The translations under genes and the position numbers were made by a program. The notes below the pieces were generated by a model, which was not told where the DNA came from, did not search any database, and saw nothing but the letters and a program-made list of their open reading frames with translations. This document shows, piece after piece, positions 36,130 through 48,795 of a stretch of DNA of 64,000 nt. This stretch comes from Odobenus rosmarus divergens (lineage: Eukaryota; Chordata; Mammalia; Carnivora; Odobenidae): positions 4,410,342 through 4,474,341 of the forward strand of contig NW_004450323.1 of NCBI RefSeq assembly GCF_000321225.1, given 5' to 3'. Numbering within the stretch: the first letter of the stretch is position 1; every line of letters starts with the position of its first letter.

Positions 36130-36260
36130 CAGGAGCCTGGGTGGTGCAATCGGTTAAGTATCTGACTCTTGGTTGCTCTCACCCTCTTCCCTGCAGCTTA
36201 TGCTCTCTTTCTCTTTCTCTCTCTCTAAAACAAATAAATAAATCTTAAAAAAAAAAAAAA
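36130..36260 (+). mobile_element. CAN-SINE with internal deletion, in old L1 ORF2
   Basis: The head aggagcctgggtggtgcaat and tctgactcttgg pass directly into a CT-rich end and poly-A; the central tRNA-unrelated part is missing. Target duplications acactcaagg and accactcaagg. Confidence 0.88.
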
Positions 36261-36431
36261 ACCACTCAAGGTAGAAAAACCACCAATCCTACATAAACTT
36301 GTTTTGAGAATATAGCAGGAGAAACACTTCTCATCTTATTTTATGAGGCCTGCGTTATCCTGATATCAGTGTCAGACAAAAATATTATGAGAAAACTACA
36401 GCCCAACATCCCTGATGAAAATGAATCACAA

Positions 36432-36615
36432 GGGGTGCCTGGGTGGCTCAGCTGGTTAAGCGCCTGCCTTCAGCTCAGGTCATGATCCCAGGGTCCTGGG
36501 ATTGAGCCCCACATCAGGCTCCCTGCTCAGTGGGGAGTCTGTTTCTGTCTCTCCCTCTGCCACTTTCTGGCACACTCTCTTTCTCTCAAATAAAATCTTA
36601 AAAAAAAAAAAAAAA
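36432..36615 (+). mobile_element. CAN-SINE in old L1 ORF2
   Basis: Complete plus-strand copy ending in a 16-A run. Target duplications gaaaatgaatcac and gaaaatgaatga flank it. Confidence 0.93.
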
Positions 36616-36917
36616 GAAAATGAATGAATGAATCATAAATCTTTAGCAAAATATTAGCAAACCAAAAATGAAATATATAAAAAGCATAATATATTACGAT
36701 TAAATAGTGCTTGTCCCAGGAATATAAGGTTGATTAACAATAAAAAGTAATTAATGTAGTTCATCTTATTACTACAATAGAGGAGAAAAGCTATATGATC
36801 ATTTTGATTGAAGCAAGAAAAGCATTTGAAAAAAATCAACATCCATTCATAATAATAATTTCCCATCAAACCAGGAATAGAAGGGAACCTCCACAATCTG
36901 ATAGAAGGCTGATGATT

Positions 36918-37012
36918 GCACACCTCTATGAATATACCAAAGCCACTGAATTGTGTACTTTAAATGGTTGAATTTTGTGGCATGTGAATTATATCTCAAT
37001 AAAGCAGTTTAA
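36918..37012 (+). mobile_element. short old L1 3' end inserted in L1 ORF2
   Basis: ccactgaattgtgtacttta, aatggttgaattttgtggca, tgtgaattatatctcaataa, agcagtttaaa: the terminal 3' UTR of an L1M-type element, lying where host ORF2 sequence (acctccacaatctgatagaa | tacaaactattactaacat) should be continuous. Confidence 0.8.
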
Positions 37013-37027
37013 AAAAAACTACAAACT

Positions 37028-37208
37028 TGGCGCCTGGGTGGCTCAGAGGGTTAAGCATCTTCCTTCGGCTCAGGTCATGATCCCAGGATCCTGGGATCGA
37101 GTCCCGCATCGGGCTCCCTGCTCCTTGGGAGCCTGCTTCTCCCTCTGCCTCTCTCTCTCTCTCTCTGTCTCTCATGAATAAATAAATAAAATCTTTAAAA
37201 AAAACCCA
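37028..37208 (+). mobile_element. CAN-SINE at the tail of the nested L1 end
   Basis: Begins tggcgcctgggtggctcaga. Target duplication aaaaaactacaaact at both sides, which includes the A tail of the 36918-37012 element. Confidence 0.93.
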
Positions 37209-38690
37209 AAAAACTACAAACTATTACTAACATATCACTGGTGGACTTGAATGATTTTGCCCTAAGCTCAAGAACAAGACAAGGATGTTCATTCACTCTC
37301 TTCACTTCTAATCAAAATTCTACTGGACATTCTCACCAGTACAGTAAGACAAGAAAGAGAAATAAAGGGTATACAAATTAGAAAGCTACAAGTAAAATCA
37401 TCTCTATTCACAGATGGCATGATCAAGCATGCTGCAAATCCTCACTATCTACAAAAAAAACCTGCTAGAACTAATAATAATTTTAGAAAGATCTCAGGAT
37501 ACAAAATCACTATGCAAAAATCAGTTGCATTTCTGTATGTTAGCAATAAACAAATAGAAATTGGAATAAAAAATAAGACAATATCATTTGCAGTAGCATC
37601 CCCAAAACATGAAATACATGAAAGCTCTACCCTGAGAACTAGAGATATTTCTATGAGAAATTAAAGAAAACCTAGGTGAATTGATTTACTATGTTTACAG
37701 CTGAGAAAACTTAGTATTGTTATAATTTCAGTTCTCTCCAAAATGATTTCTAGATTCAATGAAATCCCAATAAAGTCAGTATTGCTATTGAATCAGTATT
37801 ATTAAAATGTTACTTCTCTCAAGTTGAGTTATAGATTCAATGAGATCTCAATAAAAATTCTAGCAAGCTTTCCTGTAGAAATTTCCAAGCTGGTTCTAGA
37901 ACTTGTTTGAAAATTTAAATGTCTAGAATAACCAAAACAGTTTTGCAAAAGAATAAAGTTAGAGGATTTACACTTACTGATTTTGACACTTACTACAAAG
38001 CTGCAGTTAATCAGGATGGTGTGCTATTGGTGTAAATTCAGGTACATAGATCAATGAAACACAACAGAGAGTTCAAAAATAAACCCATGTATGTATGTAT
38101 GGTCAACTGATTTTCAACAAAGATGCCAAGGTAATTCAATACAGAAAGGATTAGTTTTTCAACAAATGGTCTGAAGCCAACTTATTATCAATATAAAAAA
38201 TATGAACCTCAACTCTTTATCACACACAAAGATTAACTTGAACTGGATCATAATCCTAAATGTAAATGCTAAAACTATAAAACTTCTAGAAGAAACTTTG
38301 TAACCTTTGTGTAGGCAAAGATTTCTTAGGACACAAAAAGTTTAAACATAAAACGTTTGAATTGGGCTACATCAAAATTGAAAATTTCTGCTGCTCATAA
38401 GACAGGGTAAGAAAATGTAAAAGCAAACTTCAGACTGGGAGGAAATATTATCAATATATATATCTGACAAAGGACTGCTTTCCAGAATATATAAAGAACT
38501 CTTAAAATTTGCTAATAGAATCAATAAAAAGTCTCTAAAAATGGACAAATTTGAATAAACTCTTTACCAAAGAAGATATACAGGCAGCCAGTACATCCAT
38601 GAAAAGATGCTCAATATCACTTATAATTAGGGAAAGAACATTAAAATCACAAATGTGATATTACTGTATATCCATTAGAACATTAAAGTG

Positions 38691-38869
38691 GGATCACCTG
38701 AGTGGTGCAATCAGTTGAGTGTGTGACTCTTAGTTCCAGCTCAGGTTGTGATCTCAGGATTGTAGGATTGAGCCCCTTGTTAGGCTCTGTGCTCAGTGCG
38801 GAGTCTGCTTAAGACTCTCTCTGCCCCTCCCCACTGAGCTCTCTCTCTCTCTCTCAAAAAAGAAAAAAA
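38691..38869 (+). mobile_element. older CAN-SINE in L1 ORF2
   Basis: Diverged head ggatcacctgagtggtgcaa and pyrimidine-rich end with a short A tail. Target duplications agaacattaaagtg and agaacattagagtg. Confidence 0.9.
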
Positions 38870-39767
38870 GAACATTAGAGTGAAGAAAATTAAAATGACT
38901 GACAATGCCAATTGTTGGTGAGGTTATGATGCAACTGGAACTCTCATACACTGCTGATGGGAATATAAAATTTTATAACCACTTTGGAAAAGAATTTTGA
39001 CAATTTCTCATAAAGATAAACACATACTTACCCCATGATCAAACAATTCCACACTTAGGTATTTAAGAGACATGAAGGCATATGACCACAAAAAGATTGT
39101 ACACAAATGTTCCTCGACTTTTATCTAAGGTAACCCAAACTGGAAACAAAACAAATGTCCACCGACAGGTAAATGTATAAATAAAATATTGAACAGTATA
39201 TTATTCAGCAGTATAAGTGAAGGAACTACTTAGACCACAACAATGTGGATCAGTCTCAAAATAGGTATGGTAAGGGAAAGAAGTCAGTTAAAAAGGTGTA
39301 GATATTGTATGATATTCAGTGACATGAAACTCCAAAAGAAAAATGTACCATGTATTTACAGAAGGCAGATCTGTGGTTGCCTGGGTACAGTGATGGGGTG
39401 AGATCAGCTTGGGAAAGGCCTAAAGGAATGACCTTTTGTGGTGAGGGAAATGTTCTATATTTTGATTTTGGAATAATGGGGTATATACATTTGTCAAAAG
39501 TCATAGAATACATCTTTAACATGAGACATGTAAATTATACCTCATTAAAACTGTTCTTGTGTGTAGTGGTTGCTCTGTTTTTGAGGACAAGTTCTTGTGG
39601 GGAAACTTTATAATGGTGTTAACAATTTCATCATTGTATAAAGCCTTTTTCTGTATTGAGTACTGTGTCAGACATTCCTGTGACTTTTGCATTTATATAA
39701 GCTGTGATGGGGCATAGTGGATTGAGGGGGGAAAAATAAGGATTGAGGAGGGACCAAAGATTTGTAA

Positions 39768-39905
39768 GTTGATTTATTCAACAAATATTTATTGAGCCCC
39801 TCATATGGGCCAGCATGTACTAGGTACTCAACATATGAAGGGGAGTACAAATAGTCCTTGACCTCTAAGAGCTCAGTCTCCTAGGGTACAAACTAAAATA
39901 CAGTA
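39768..39905 (-). repeat. L2 3' end, antisense
   Basis: ttgatttattcaacaaatat, ttattgagcccctcatatgg, gtactaggtactcaac, ccttgacctctaagagctca: antisense L2. Confidence 0.75.
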
Positions 39906-39991
39906 TTGTATGCTGTGATAAAACTATGAAGAACTCATTAACTCTCCCCAGTGGGTTTGGGGGTGATATTTACATTTGCTTTAAATTTAAT

Positions 39992-40090
39992 GCCTAGTAG
40001 TTAAAATCATGTACCTTAGAATAAGAGAGATAGAGATTGGAATCATGGCTCTGCTACTTACTCTCTATATCAAAACAGGGTGCCATGAAT
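39992..40090 (+). repeat. MIR 5' half
   Basis: cctagtagttaaaatcatgt, agattggaatcatggctctg, ctacttactctctatatc: sense MIR head. Confidence 0.6.
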
Positions 40091-40319
40091 AATGTATCAC
40101 AGTATCAGGCATGTGTATGCCGAACAATTAAAAACATTATATTAGGAGGATATAGATTCAGCTGCTGTAACGAAGACAAAGAGAAGGGGACGGGGTAGGG
40201 GCATGGAATATTCTGAGTTGAAGTTACCACATAACAAAGGTATGAAAGGGCCCTATTTGGAGAACAGTGATATGAGAAAGTAGGGAACTGGGGTTGGGCC
40301 AAGGTGAAGATAGGACTTG

Positions 40320-40775
40320 AAGGTCAGGATACAGCCATATGACAAACTGGAAGAGGAGCCTTGAACTCTCTCCTATTGGTGCATTCCTATTGCAAGTTCC
40401 TAAGTAGGGCAATTTTCTAAAAAAGATTTTTAGGAAAACTACTCTGGTGACAGTATGGAGAATGACCAGGAAGAGTCAAGGTGCAGAGAGTCTAGTAACT
40501 TGGCTCTTTCACTGGTTCAACCCAGAGATAATGGAAGTATACATCAAGGAGGGTGGCTGGCATATAGAGGAGGCTCTAGCCTGAGATGCCTCAAAGAAGT
40601 AGTCAATAGGATTTGGTGACCCCTTGGATATGGAGCATTTGAGGATGACTCTGAGATTGCTAGCTTAGGTATTTGGGTGGATGGTATTGCCATTGGTAGA
40701 GACAGGAGCTTCATGAGGAAGAGAAAGTTTCTGTAGTAAGTTAAAAGGTATGGAAGTGGATGCTTTATTTGTGGA
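40320..40775 (-). repeat. L2, antisense
   Basis: aactactctggtgacagtat, ggagaatgaccaggaagagt, gaggatgactctgagattgc, tatttgggtggatggtattg: antisense L2 internal-to-3' region. Confidence 0.65.
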
Positions 40776-41224
40776 AGGCAGTAATTTTGAAAATGTTTTG
40801 GTGGAGTAGTCTACTCAGTACAATATTTTTGAGTATCCTTCAGTAGATACACAATTACTTATAAATTGCATACATGCACTATTATTCTAACATTTATAAA
40901 TATTATAAAACATATACAAAATGGAAAAAAAGATGAGATGAGATAAACATATAAATCAAAGTTGTTATTTTTTTCCTGCACATCAGTACATCGTCTTGGG
41001 TAATAAGTGGGGTGGGTGTGTTCAGCCTGCTTTGGACTCACTGGAGTAGGACACCAATTATTGGGACCTGCCCGCAGCTTTGTGGAGTAGAGACATGGTG
41101 GATTTTTCTCCCCTGGGGGAAACCCAACGAACCCGCCTTCCCTTCCTTCCGGAACCGTTTTTTTTTTTTTGGAACAGGTATACAAGTCATTACCCACTGG
41201 GAGCAACACTTGCGAAACTTTCTT
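40776..41224. other. gene-free stretch, unrecognised GC-richer part
   Basis: 41000-41160 is GC-richer than its flanks and includes an antisense 116-codon frame extending over it (40859-41209). No domain or repeat family recognised. Confidence 0.35.
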
Positions 41225-41409
41225 TTTTAATTTAATTTAATTTATTTATTTGACAGAGACACAGTGAGAGAGGGAACACAAGCAGGGGGAGGGGCAGAGG
41301 GAGAAGCAGGTTTCCCGCGGAGCAGGGAGCCCGATGCGGGGCTCGATCCCAGGATGCTGGGATCATGATCCGAACCGAAGGCAGACGCTTAAGGACTGAG
41401 CCACCCAGG
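41225..41409 (-). mobile_element. CAN-SINE, antisense
   Basis: Antisense copy. Target duplications gcgaaactttctt at 41212-41224 and from about 41410 flank it. Confidence 0.93.
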
Positions 41410-42887
41410 CGAAACTTTCTTAACATCCGTGGTGCATAGATAGCACTAGAAGGTCATTGTAATTCAAATGAAGCAAGATTTTAACTGTTTGGCCTGTGAT
41501 ACAAAGTAACCTCCCCCTTACACACTGGCTAAGACCAAGAGACAGGGGCTCTCCACTGGAAGTCCCAAGCTGGACCCAGAGGAAAGTGTGTCCATGGTCT
41601 GGCCCAGCAAAGAGGATCGTGAAGAAGTTTATTCAGTTCACTACCACTCCCTGAGATAAAGGTGGAGAAAAGGAGAGTGTGTTAGATTGGCTCAGTGGCT
41701 CAGACTAAAACATCAGGGACTCTTATATTTAAAATTGATGTCCCTGCGAATGTGCTGCTTGAGTGTATGCAAAGTCCTGCCTTTCTATTTCAATTTCCTT
41801 TTTGGTTACGTGAGACGAGCTATGACAGCCCGTTATTCATGGAAGGCTAGCGTTGCCAGTTTCTAACTTGGAGAATACAGCACTTATTCTTGACGAATTG
41901 GTCCAGTAGGAACTGGAGTAGAATCTAAACAACTCTGGAGGTCTATGGCAGGGAGACAGAAGGAGAGAGAGAGCTAATCAACCTTCACCCAGGCAGCCTG
42001 TTGACAGATTTCTAGGCCGACTTAATCAGTGCACTTAGTTCTCAACAAAGACCTGAAAATTATTTGGACTGATTTCACCATACTTCATTCTTCTTGTGAT
42101 GTTATAGCTATAAAGTAACTAGCTTGAGATTCCTTTTTAGGGCACACAAAAGAATAAAAGAAGAAAACCCCATATTTTCTTGTGGTCCAGACTGCAGTGC
42201 AGAAATGGACTGAGCATATAGAAATTGAGATTCTGAGCCAGCTTAAGCTTCACTAGCATGTAAATCACTTTTCAGTCTACAATAAAGTTAACAATTAAAA
42301 TCTCTCTGGTATCCAGAATCAATGTCAACCGCAATCAAATTGGGGCAATGAACCCAAGAACTGCATTCACTTGAGCTGTAAATCATAAACCCATCACCCT
42401 CCGGAGCAGAAGCAAAAGTGAAGAAGTCGGTGAGTACTGTAATAGGTTCCATATGTTGTTTTAAAGAGAGTCTTAAAAAAAAAAAACAACTTGGACTACA
42501 GATCACCATACTTTTGTAGCAAAAATTTACATATGTGAATGAGAAGTGAAAGAAAGGACAAAGTCAATTTTTTGCTTCTGTTTTCTGCCACTTTTAAAAA
42601 TAGGGAAATAGTTGTTTAAGTCTGGAAGGGCAGGGCTGGGGAGCATGTTCGGCGCCCGAGAAAGTGGAAGAGACGGGAGAGGGGACTCGAAAGGAGGGAG
42701 GAAGAAGCTGACTCTCAGCTTTGGCAGATAAGGAAGCATAGATAAGGAAACAAATTCTAATAACCCTCTTGGCTTTTCCCCTGCAACCTGAGGGCAAGAG
42801 CTAGTGTTTCTCTTTAAGCATTAAAGTTACAAAGCTAAAAGTTAATGTGGCCGCAATTCTGTGAAATTTGGGAAACGCCATGACAGA
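41410..42887. other. unique, repeat-poor sequence
   Basis: No gene or repeat supported. The antisense frames at 42288-42797 overlap one another and have no recognisable domain. Confidence 0.45.
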
Positions 42888-43050
42888 ATGGAAAGGGCAG
42901 CTGTGTTCGGAGTCAGACAGATCTGTTTTCAAATTTGCATTCTGCTGTGTGATACTGGGCAGTTCACTTAACTCTGCGGAGCTTCAGTGTCTTCTAATGG
43001 GGAATTAATACTTGGCACACAGAGCTCTCACTGTAATGCACTTGCGCATA
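42888..43050 (+). repeat. MIR
   Basis: aatggaaagggcagctgtgt, tgctgtgtgatactgggcag, ttcacttaactctgcggagc, ttcagtgtcttctaatgggg: sense MIR. Confidence 0.7.
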
Positions 43051-46000
43051 TCTAACACTTATCCTATCATTTGGAGATGTATCTGTGAAATGTATCCTAT
43101 CCTTTTGAAATCTTTCTTTTTCTCTTCCTGTGATTACGGACTTCCGCAGTGATTTGGATTCAGAACTGCAAGCATGTAGGCTGGTAAAAGGAGTTCCTAG
43201 GTTTATTGATCTTTTGTGTCCCTGCCTCATATACACCTGGCCCAATGATTAGGCTCTAGCCAAGTAAAATGCTATGGACTTCCCTTCCCTCCTGCGCATA
43301 GCACGGTGCTGAGTGGGGTCGAAGCAACCTGACCATCATATTCCCTGGAAGTTGCCACTTGCTGTGGTAAGTCACATCGGCCCATCGACCCCTCAGCTAG
43401 GAAATCGGGGATGCTGAGTGGTATATTTGCACAATTGCTATCATGCTAAGAGGTCTGAATCCAAGACACCATCTCATTCAGTTTCTACTTTGGTTTATTG
43501 GAAATAGCAAGGTCAAGCTGTGGTCAATGCAAACACCAGGGGAAGTGGAAAGTCCTATGAAAGTTTAAGAAGGGAAAAATAGAAGAGAAAAGAAACTACA
43601 ACCCATTTGGAATGGAACAGTGACACAGAAGGAAATGACCCTATTTCTCCTCAGACAGATGCCGTGGTGGATTCAGTGCCTCTGAAACTAGAACCATACC
43701 GAACAGAGTTCTCAAGCCCCACATTCCATCCAACCCTCATTTACTGCTCTCAAAATGGAGACATTTCACAAATATGGCTCTGAAATACCATATGTGTCCG
43801 TAAAAGGGCAGATAAAATGGGCCAATCAGACCACAACTACATCTGTCAAATCTCTAACCCTTCCTTGGCCTTAGTGAAAATGTAACCTCAGACCAAACGC
43901 AGAAACCCGGCAGAGGTACGCAAGGCATTTAGTGCAGCCTTTGAAAAGTCGGTGACGGATGGCTGGTGCTGTTCTGAAGGCCTGATGAGAAATCCAGGCT
44001 TGGCTCTGCTGGGAATGGTTGCAATTTTAAAGAAAAAGTAGGCTCAACTTCAATAACTATTTAATCTATCCCAGCAAGGCCTTCCCCATAAGCTGAGTTG
44101 AAAACACTCCTGACTCTTGCCATGCAAAGCAGTTTTCAGACATGTTTGGGAAATTTGTTTGGGATTTGGGAATAGAATTTGGTTTTAGGTTTGTCTCATT
44201 TAGGCTTCAGATCTTTTGGTTCACTCCAAAATAATGTGAAGGTTTTATCCTTAGTGACTATGGAGGGTAAATTCTATAGCAGCTTCGAAACCAATACATA
44301 TACCCACAAATGTAGGACCATTCATCTATGGCACATGGGTACAGAGCTTGACATGAGACAAAACAAACATGGAAGAAACAGAGAAGTTGAGCGTCCTCAT
44401 CGAGTTCACTAAAAGACTGAAAACAGTTGAACATATTGAATAAAAATATTTGAAAATAATGATTGTGCATCTTTTCCAATGTACATGAAACATGACCAAC
44501 ATCACTGCCTTTCCTGATAAAAATGTCATTATGCTACAGCAAGCTCAAGCCTTTGGGAGGGTTTCTTGGAATTCCAGAAGATAATGGCTCAGACTTTTTG
44601 TTGCGTTCCCTCAGGAGACGCAGATCACCAGGGGACAAGCCCACTAGATCTATGCAAGAGTCAAGAGTCAGGAAGCAGCATCTCTAGGGGTTTCTCCTCC
44701 ATTTCATTGTCTCTTTAATGTTTCTGGGTCCATTTGGGTCATTGAGTTTTTGATCCCATATGGGATAAGTTTACCATGTTATATTGTGGGTACAGACCAA
44801 AAAAGCTGAGAAGAAAGTAAACAGTGTGAGCCAATGGGAGAAGTCTCCCTAACACAATGCACAGAGATCCCTCCCTCCCCCATGCTGGATGAATATTGGA
44901 CCTGTTCCTTCGGCCTTCGCCTCACTTACAGGCATTTATGCTTTTAGAGGTCAAGATCAGGGAAGAAACAACATAGTTAGATGAAAATGAAGATGCTGCC
45001 CTCATTCTAAAGCTTCCTGTACCTAGTTAGTCTAGCAAATTGGTGTCTGGGTATTTAGCAGTACCAACGAGATTTAATCATTACTATATGAAACTAATCA
45101 GAGTCATTCATGTGGGGCAAGATGTTATCTGATCTAATGAAAGAAGAGTTGTAATTAAGAATATATGGGGGGAAGAATACATTGTATTTGGAAAAGTCAT
45201 GGTGTCCTTGCTGCTTAGAGACTAAGAAAGAGAATAAGGATTGGCCTAGTGCCAGGTCACTGTCCATGCTTCTCCCAGAAGTGTTTTCTTAAGAGATCCC
45301 CGCCCCCCCAGGACCTGCTGTTATCCTATAGCCTAGTAAAGTGACTGTAATTAAGTAGATTAGACTTCTGTTTTTAGTCAAGTAAAAGATTGAGAACAGA
45401 CTGCTCTTTAACCCGAGATGTGGAAAGGCCAGTCTCCTTGGAAGTTAGTTAAAATGATCTTGTGCATAAACTGATAAACTCGACAGACTTCCTTCCCTGA
45501 ATGTAATATTTTCAGCTTTTGGCATTGCTCTTATGAGAAGCCCACCTCCGAATCCTTTCAAGAGCTCAGATTCCTGTGAATTCAGATTTTTCGCCATTGA
45601 CATGTTGCTATTTTGTAAGTGGAACACAGGCGATTACGGTGCGGCAGCACGTGTCTCGGTAAAGACCCAGCTCTGGGGTCCGGAGGGCTCGACAGAAACT
45701 CTAGGCTTGTTCCTTCATCTGTCTTAATCTGAGCTTTTCCTAGGCTGCTGAGAGGATGCACTGATGCTCGTGATGGGCAAGTCCAGCGCCTGGCACTGTG
45801 AATGCTACCTTGCCACGGCATTGCTGTGGTTATTGTTGGTACCTAAAGAATGACTCAGACCTGAGTCAGCTTGACTTCCTTCAAGTTGAAGATAAAGATT
45901 AGCCTGTGATTATTGAACTGTGTAATGCTCCCCTGATGGTTTTTGCATTTTGCCCTCATTCAGCCAGTTAAAGCTGGAGTCCACAGAATTGTGAAACATT

Positions 46001-47714
46001 TGAGCCTGGGACGGTCATGTGATTTACGGTTTCATCTCCTCCTTAGCTTTTCAAGCAACAGAATTGCTGAGCTTTTTATTGTAATAAAAATGCAGACTAT
46101 AAAAAAAATTCAGTCCCTTAGAATTCTTTCTGTCTCTCTTAACAACGCTGAAGGATTCTTCCTGATCTCAGGCTCTATTCTGTTTAGGTATCCTCCCTTT
46201 CCCTCCCCCACGTCTGCTTTTGCAGATCTGTTTCCAGACTGCCCACTCTGATCGGGGGACCAGGAGGGGAGCCCAGCTGTTTTCCTTGTGTTGGCTTTCT
46301 GTGCTGAGCAGGAATTGCTGAGCAAAGAGCAACATTTCTCCAGGGAGGTTCACAAGGGTAGTACAAACTCAGTCTGGGTTTTTCTTTTTTTGAGTTATTA
46401 TTAAAAACTTCTGCCAAGTACTATCATTGGGGGGTGGGGGTGGGCGGGGGGGTTGGTAGCGCATAAAGTCTGCAGTGCAGATGGACCAGCCTTTAAAAAC
46501 TATCAACTCTAATGAAGCAGGAATGTCTTGTACTCCTTCCATGTTCTACATTTAACTGGAGACAGTTGCTCTCAGAGAAAGTCATTCTGATTCCATAGCC
46601 TCTATTGTGCAACCTTGCTCAGTGGTCAGTAAGACGGGACATAATTAAAATTCCTTTGAAAATGGTTGCCCAATGATTGACATTTGTTCCAAAATACATC
46701 ATAATAGTAAATGCTTAAACTGTTATTCCAGTGAAGTATTTTTTTTTTTAGTGGAAGGAAAATAAAATCATTTTTTTTAAAGGGTGATTGAGCTTTTTTT
46801 AAAAAAATTGAAGGAATAGGATACGTTTAGGTTCAGTCTCTCAAAGACCTGGCAGTCCAGCGGGGGAGGCCAGAGTAAATCGAAAGGAGCAAAAGAAACC
46901 AATATGCAGACTCTAAGTAAATTGCCTTATAGAGACTAGAATGCTGGTGGGTTTCCAAAGAGGAGGAGAAAATGACGATCTGTTTCCCTCCTAATACGTT
47001 GACATCAACTGTCACTTCAAACACAACCAACTTTTCAGTATTGCTCTGAAGCAATCTGACATGCTTGCTTTTCCAGGAGGAAAGCTGCTCAGCATAGAAA
47101 TCTATGCCACGACTCCCTGGAGTTCTTCCTGTCTGGTGTCTGTCCGTGTTCCAGTCTCCATTTCTGCGCAGGAATCTTAGATTCTGGACAGCTGCTTCTG
47201 TCTCTGTTTTCAGAAGGAAGAGACCACTATGATGCTCCCCAAAACTGGGAAGGCTGTATCTTCAGACCTCCTTGGATGCCCCAGTTTATGAATACTACAG
47301 TAGCAATCATGATTAGAGATGTCTACCACCGAACCAGGATTTGGATGCTAAGGATCATTGAGCTCATCCAAACACCAGCCTTACAAAGCCTCTGCAGATT
47401 TACACATTAGAGAATTTTGAATTGTTCCTGAGGAGTCACACCTCAGGTGTTCAATCCATGAATGCCAAGGGGCTATCATAATTTCCTACTGTTTGACTTT
47501 TGAGTCGTGAATGCATGCCTCATTTGGGAATAAGTACAATATGTGAGGGACCCATAGAAATCACAGCTTTTTACTGTTGTGTTTGGTAATATAAATCCCT
47601 CAGTTCTACTAGAAAAATACTTCAGTGTGCATTAGTTTTGCTTTCTATGTTTGGTGGGGAGAGGTGAGTACTTTATTTTATTATATCTGTAAGGGGGCTT
47701 GGTGGTGTTATGGT
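43051..47714. other. long unique, repeat-poor stretch
   Basis: About 4.7 kb in which I recognise no SINE, LINE, LTR or DNA transposon, nor a convincing exon. Overlapping short frames at 44179-44529, 45445-45821 and 45943-46417 on both strands lack domains and splice pairs. A G-rich tract lies at 46429-46452. Confidence 0.5.
46429..46452 (+). other. G-quadruplex-type G tract
   Basis: Four G runs (6, 5, 3 and 7 G) separated by single bases T, T and C: the G3+N1-7 pattern with minimal loops. Confidence 0.85.
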
Positions 47715-47845
47715 CTATTTATTCATATTAAAGATGAGGAACCTGAGGCTGAGAACAGTGAAATGGTTTGCCCAAGCGTTACATAGAGAACTTACTGCAG
47801 TCTTATGATTTGAACCCAGGTCTTCTGACTGGTATTCCAGTCTCA
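47715..47845 (-). repeat. MIR, antisense
   Basis: attaaagatgaggaacctga, ggctgagaacagtgaaatgg, tttgcccaagcgttacatag, gatttgaacccaggtcttct: antisense MIR. Confidence 0.8.
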
Positions 47846-48615
47846 ACCCTGTGAATAAAACTAAAATGCAAAGACTGTTCTTGATACATAGACGTTCGGG
47901 TGAAAGAGTTGAAGATAACCAGAGGCAAGGAAGCCTGTCTCATCTGCACAGAAGCTGAGCTCATTAGGAAGCAGAATGAGGATGAGAAAAGGTAGGAGGA
48001 AAGAAATGGCAGAAACACTAGTAATCGTGGGAAAAGACCGGAACAGGGCAAATACCAGACATTTTCAAGATGAGAAGAAATCTGAGTTGAGGTAAAAAAT
48101 AAAAAGTTTTTTTTTTTTTTAGGCAGAATCAAGAGTGTATATGTAAGGGAATCAAATAGAAATGCTGTATTATCAGTGCATACGATGGAATCTGTAGGGT
48201 CAGAAGAGAAGCATGGCTTTACTAGACAAAGGCTAGAAATACCAAACCATCCCAGTAAGGTTCCGAATATTAAATAGGTTCTGAATATTTCCTTCTGAAA
48301 AAATGGAAAGGGGAGAGGGAGGGAAAAAAGATAATGATACAGAGGGATGTCTTATATATTATTTACTAAGATAGAAGAGAAAATCAAATTCAATAAAGTG
48401 AAGATTGACTTATCAAACCAAGGCCAACATGGGGATTAATAAAATACAGATTTCAGTGAGATTGTGCCCTAGCACTTATTTTTAAAGCCATGCTTCAAAA
48501 AGGTTGCATTCATGAGAATTATAGATAATTTTTATCAAATCACAGGAACAGACACTAGTAATGTCAAATGTTTATGTTCTTAGATTATCACTTAATACTT
48601 ATGTTTTTAAGATTA
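47846..48615. other. gene-free stretch, nothing recognised
   Basis: No supported gene. T-run at about 48106-48120. Confidence 0.4.
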
Positions 48616-48795
48616 GCCCCTGGGTCACCTTGGTGGCTGAGTCGGTTAAGCCTCCGACTCTTGATTTAGGCTCCTGCGGCATCAGGCTCCTCGGCTGGGC
48701 GTGGAGCCTGCTTAGGATTCTCTCTCTCCCTCTCTCTCTGTCCCTCCCCCACCATCCCACTCTTGTGCTCTCTCTCTCCCTCTTAAAAAAAAGAA
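48616..48795 (+). mobile_element. CAN-SINE, internally shortened
   Basis: Head ctgggtcaccttggtggctg, agtcggttaagcctccgact, then directly catcaggctcctcggctggg, a CT-rich end and AAGAAGAAG tail. Part of the centre is missing. The target duplication was not clear. Confidence 0.8.

Larger units (their letters stand above)
32150..39565 (+). mobile_element. near-full-length, decayed old L1 with nested insertions
   Basis: Sense-strand L1 in order. A possible 5' UTR lies near 32150-32700 (aacttctggcaaagaaaaaa, gtaagctgaacaattctaaa). ORF1-like sequence spans about 33000-33920 (gaaataatgaccaaagattt; aacctagaattctagactca; tggccagcagacctgcacta). Degenerate ORF2 follows from about 34680 (ctaccaagatagaccacatg; aacaagacaaggatgttcat) to a 3' UTR ending about 39565. 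No frame is intact. It hosts a young L1 stub, an old L1 3' end and five SINEs. The left boundary is uncertain. Confidence 0.85.

Noticed and set aside
37419..37664. 81-codon sense frame resembling reverse transcriptase C-terminal sequence
   Set aside because: It is a surviving piece of the decayed L1 ORF2, not an independent gene.
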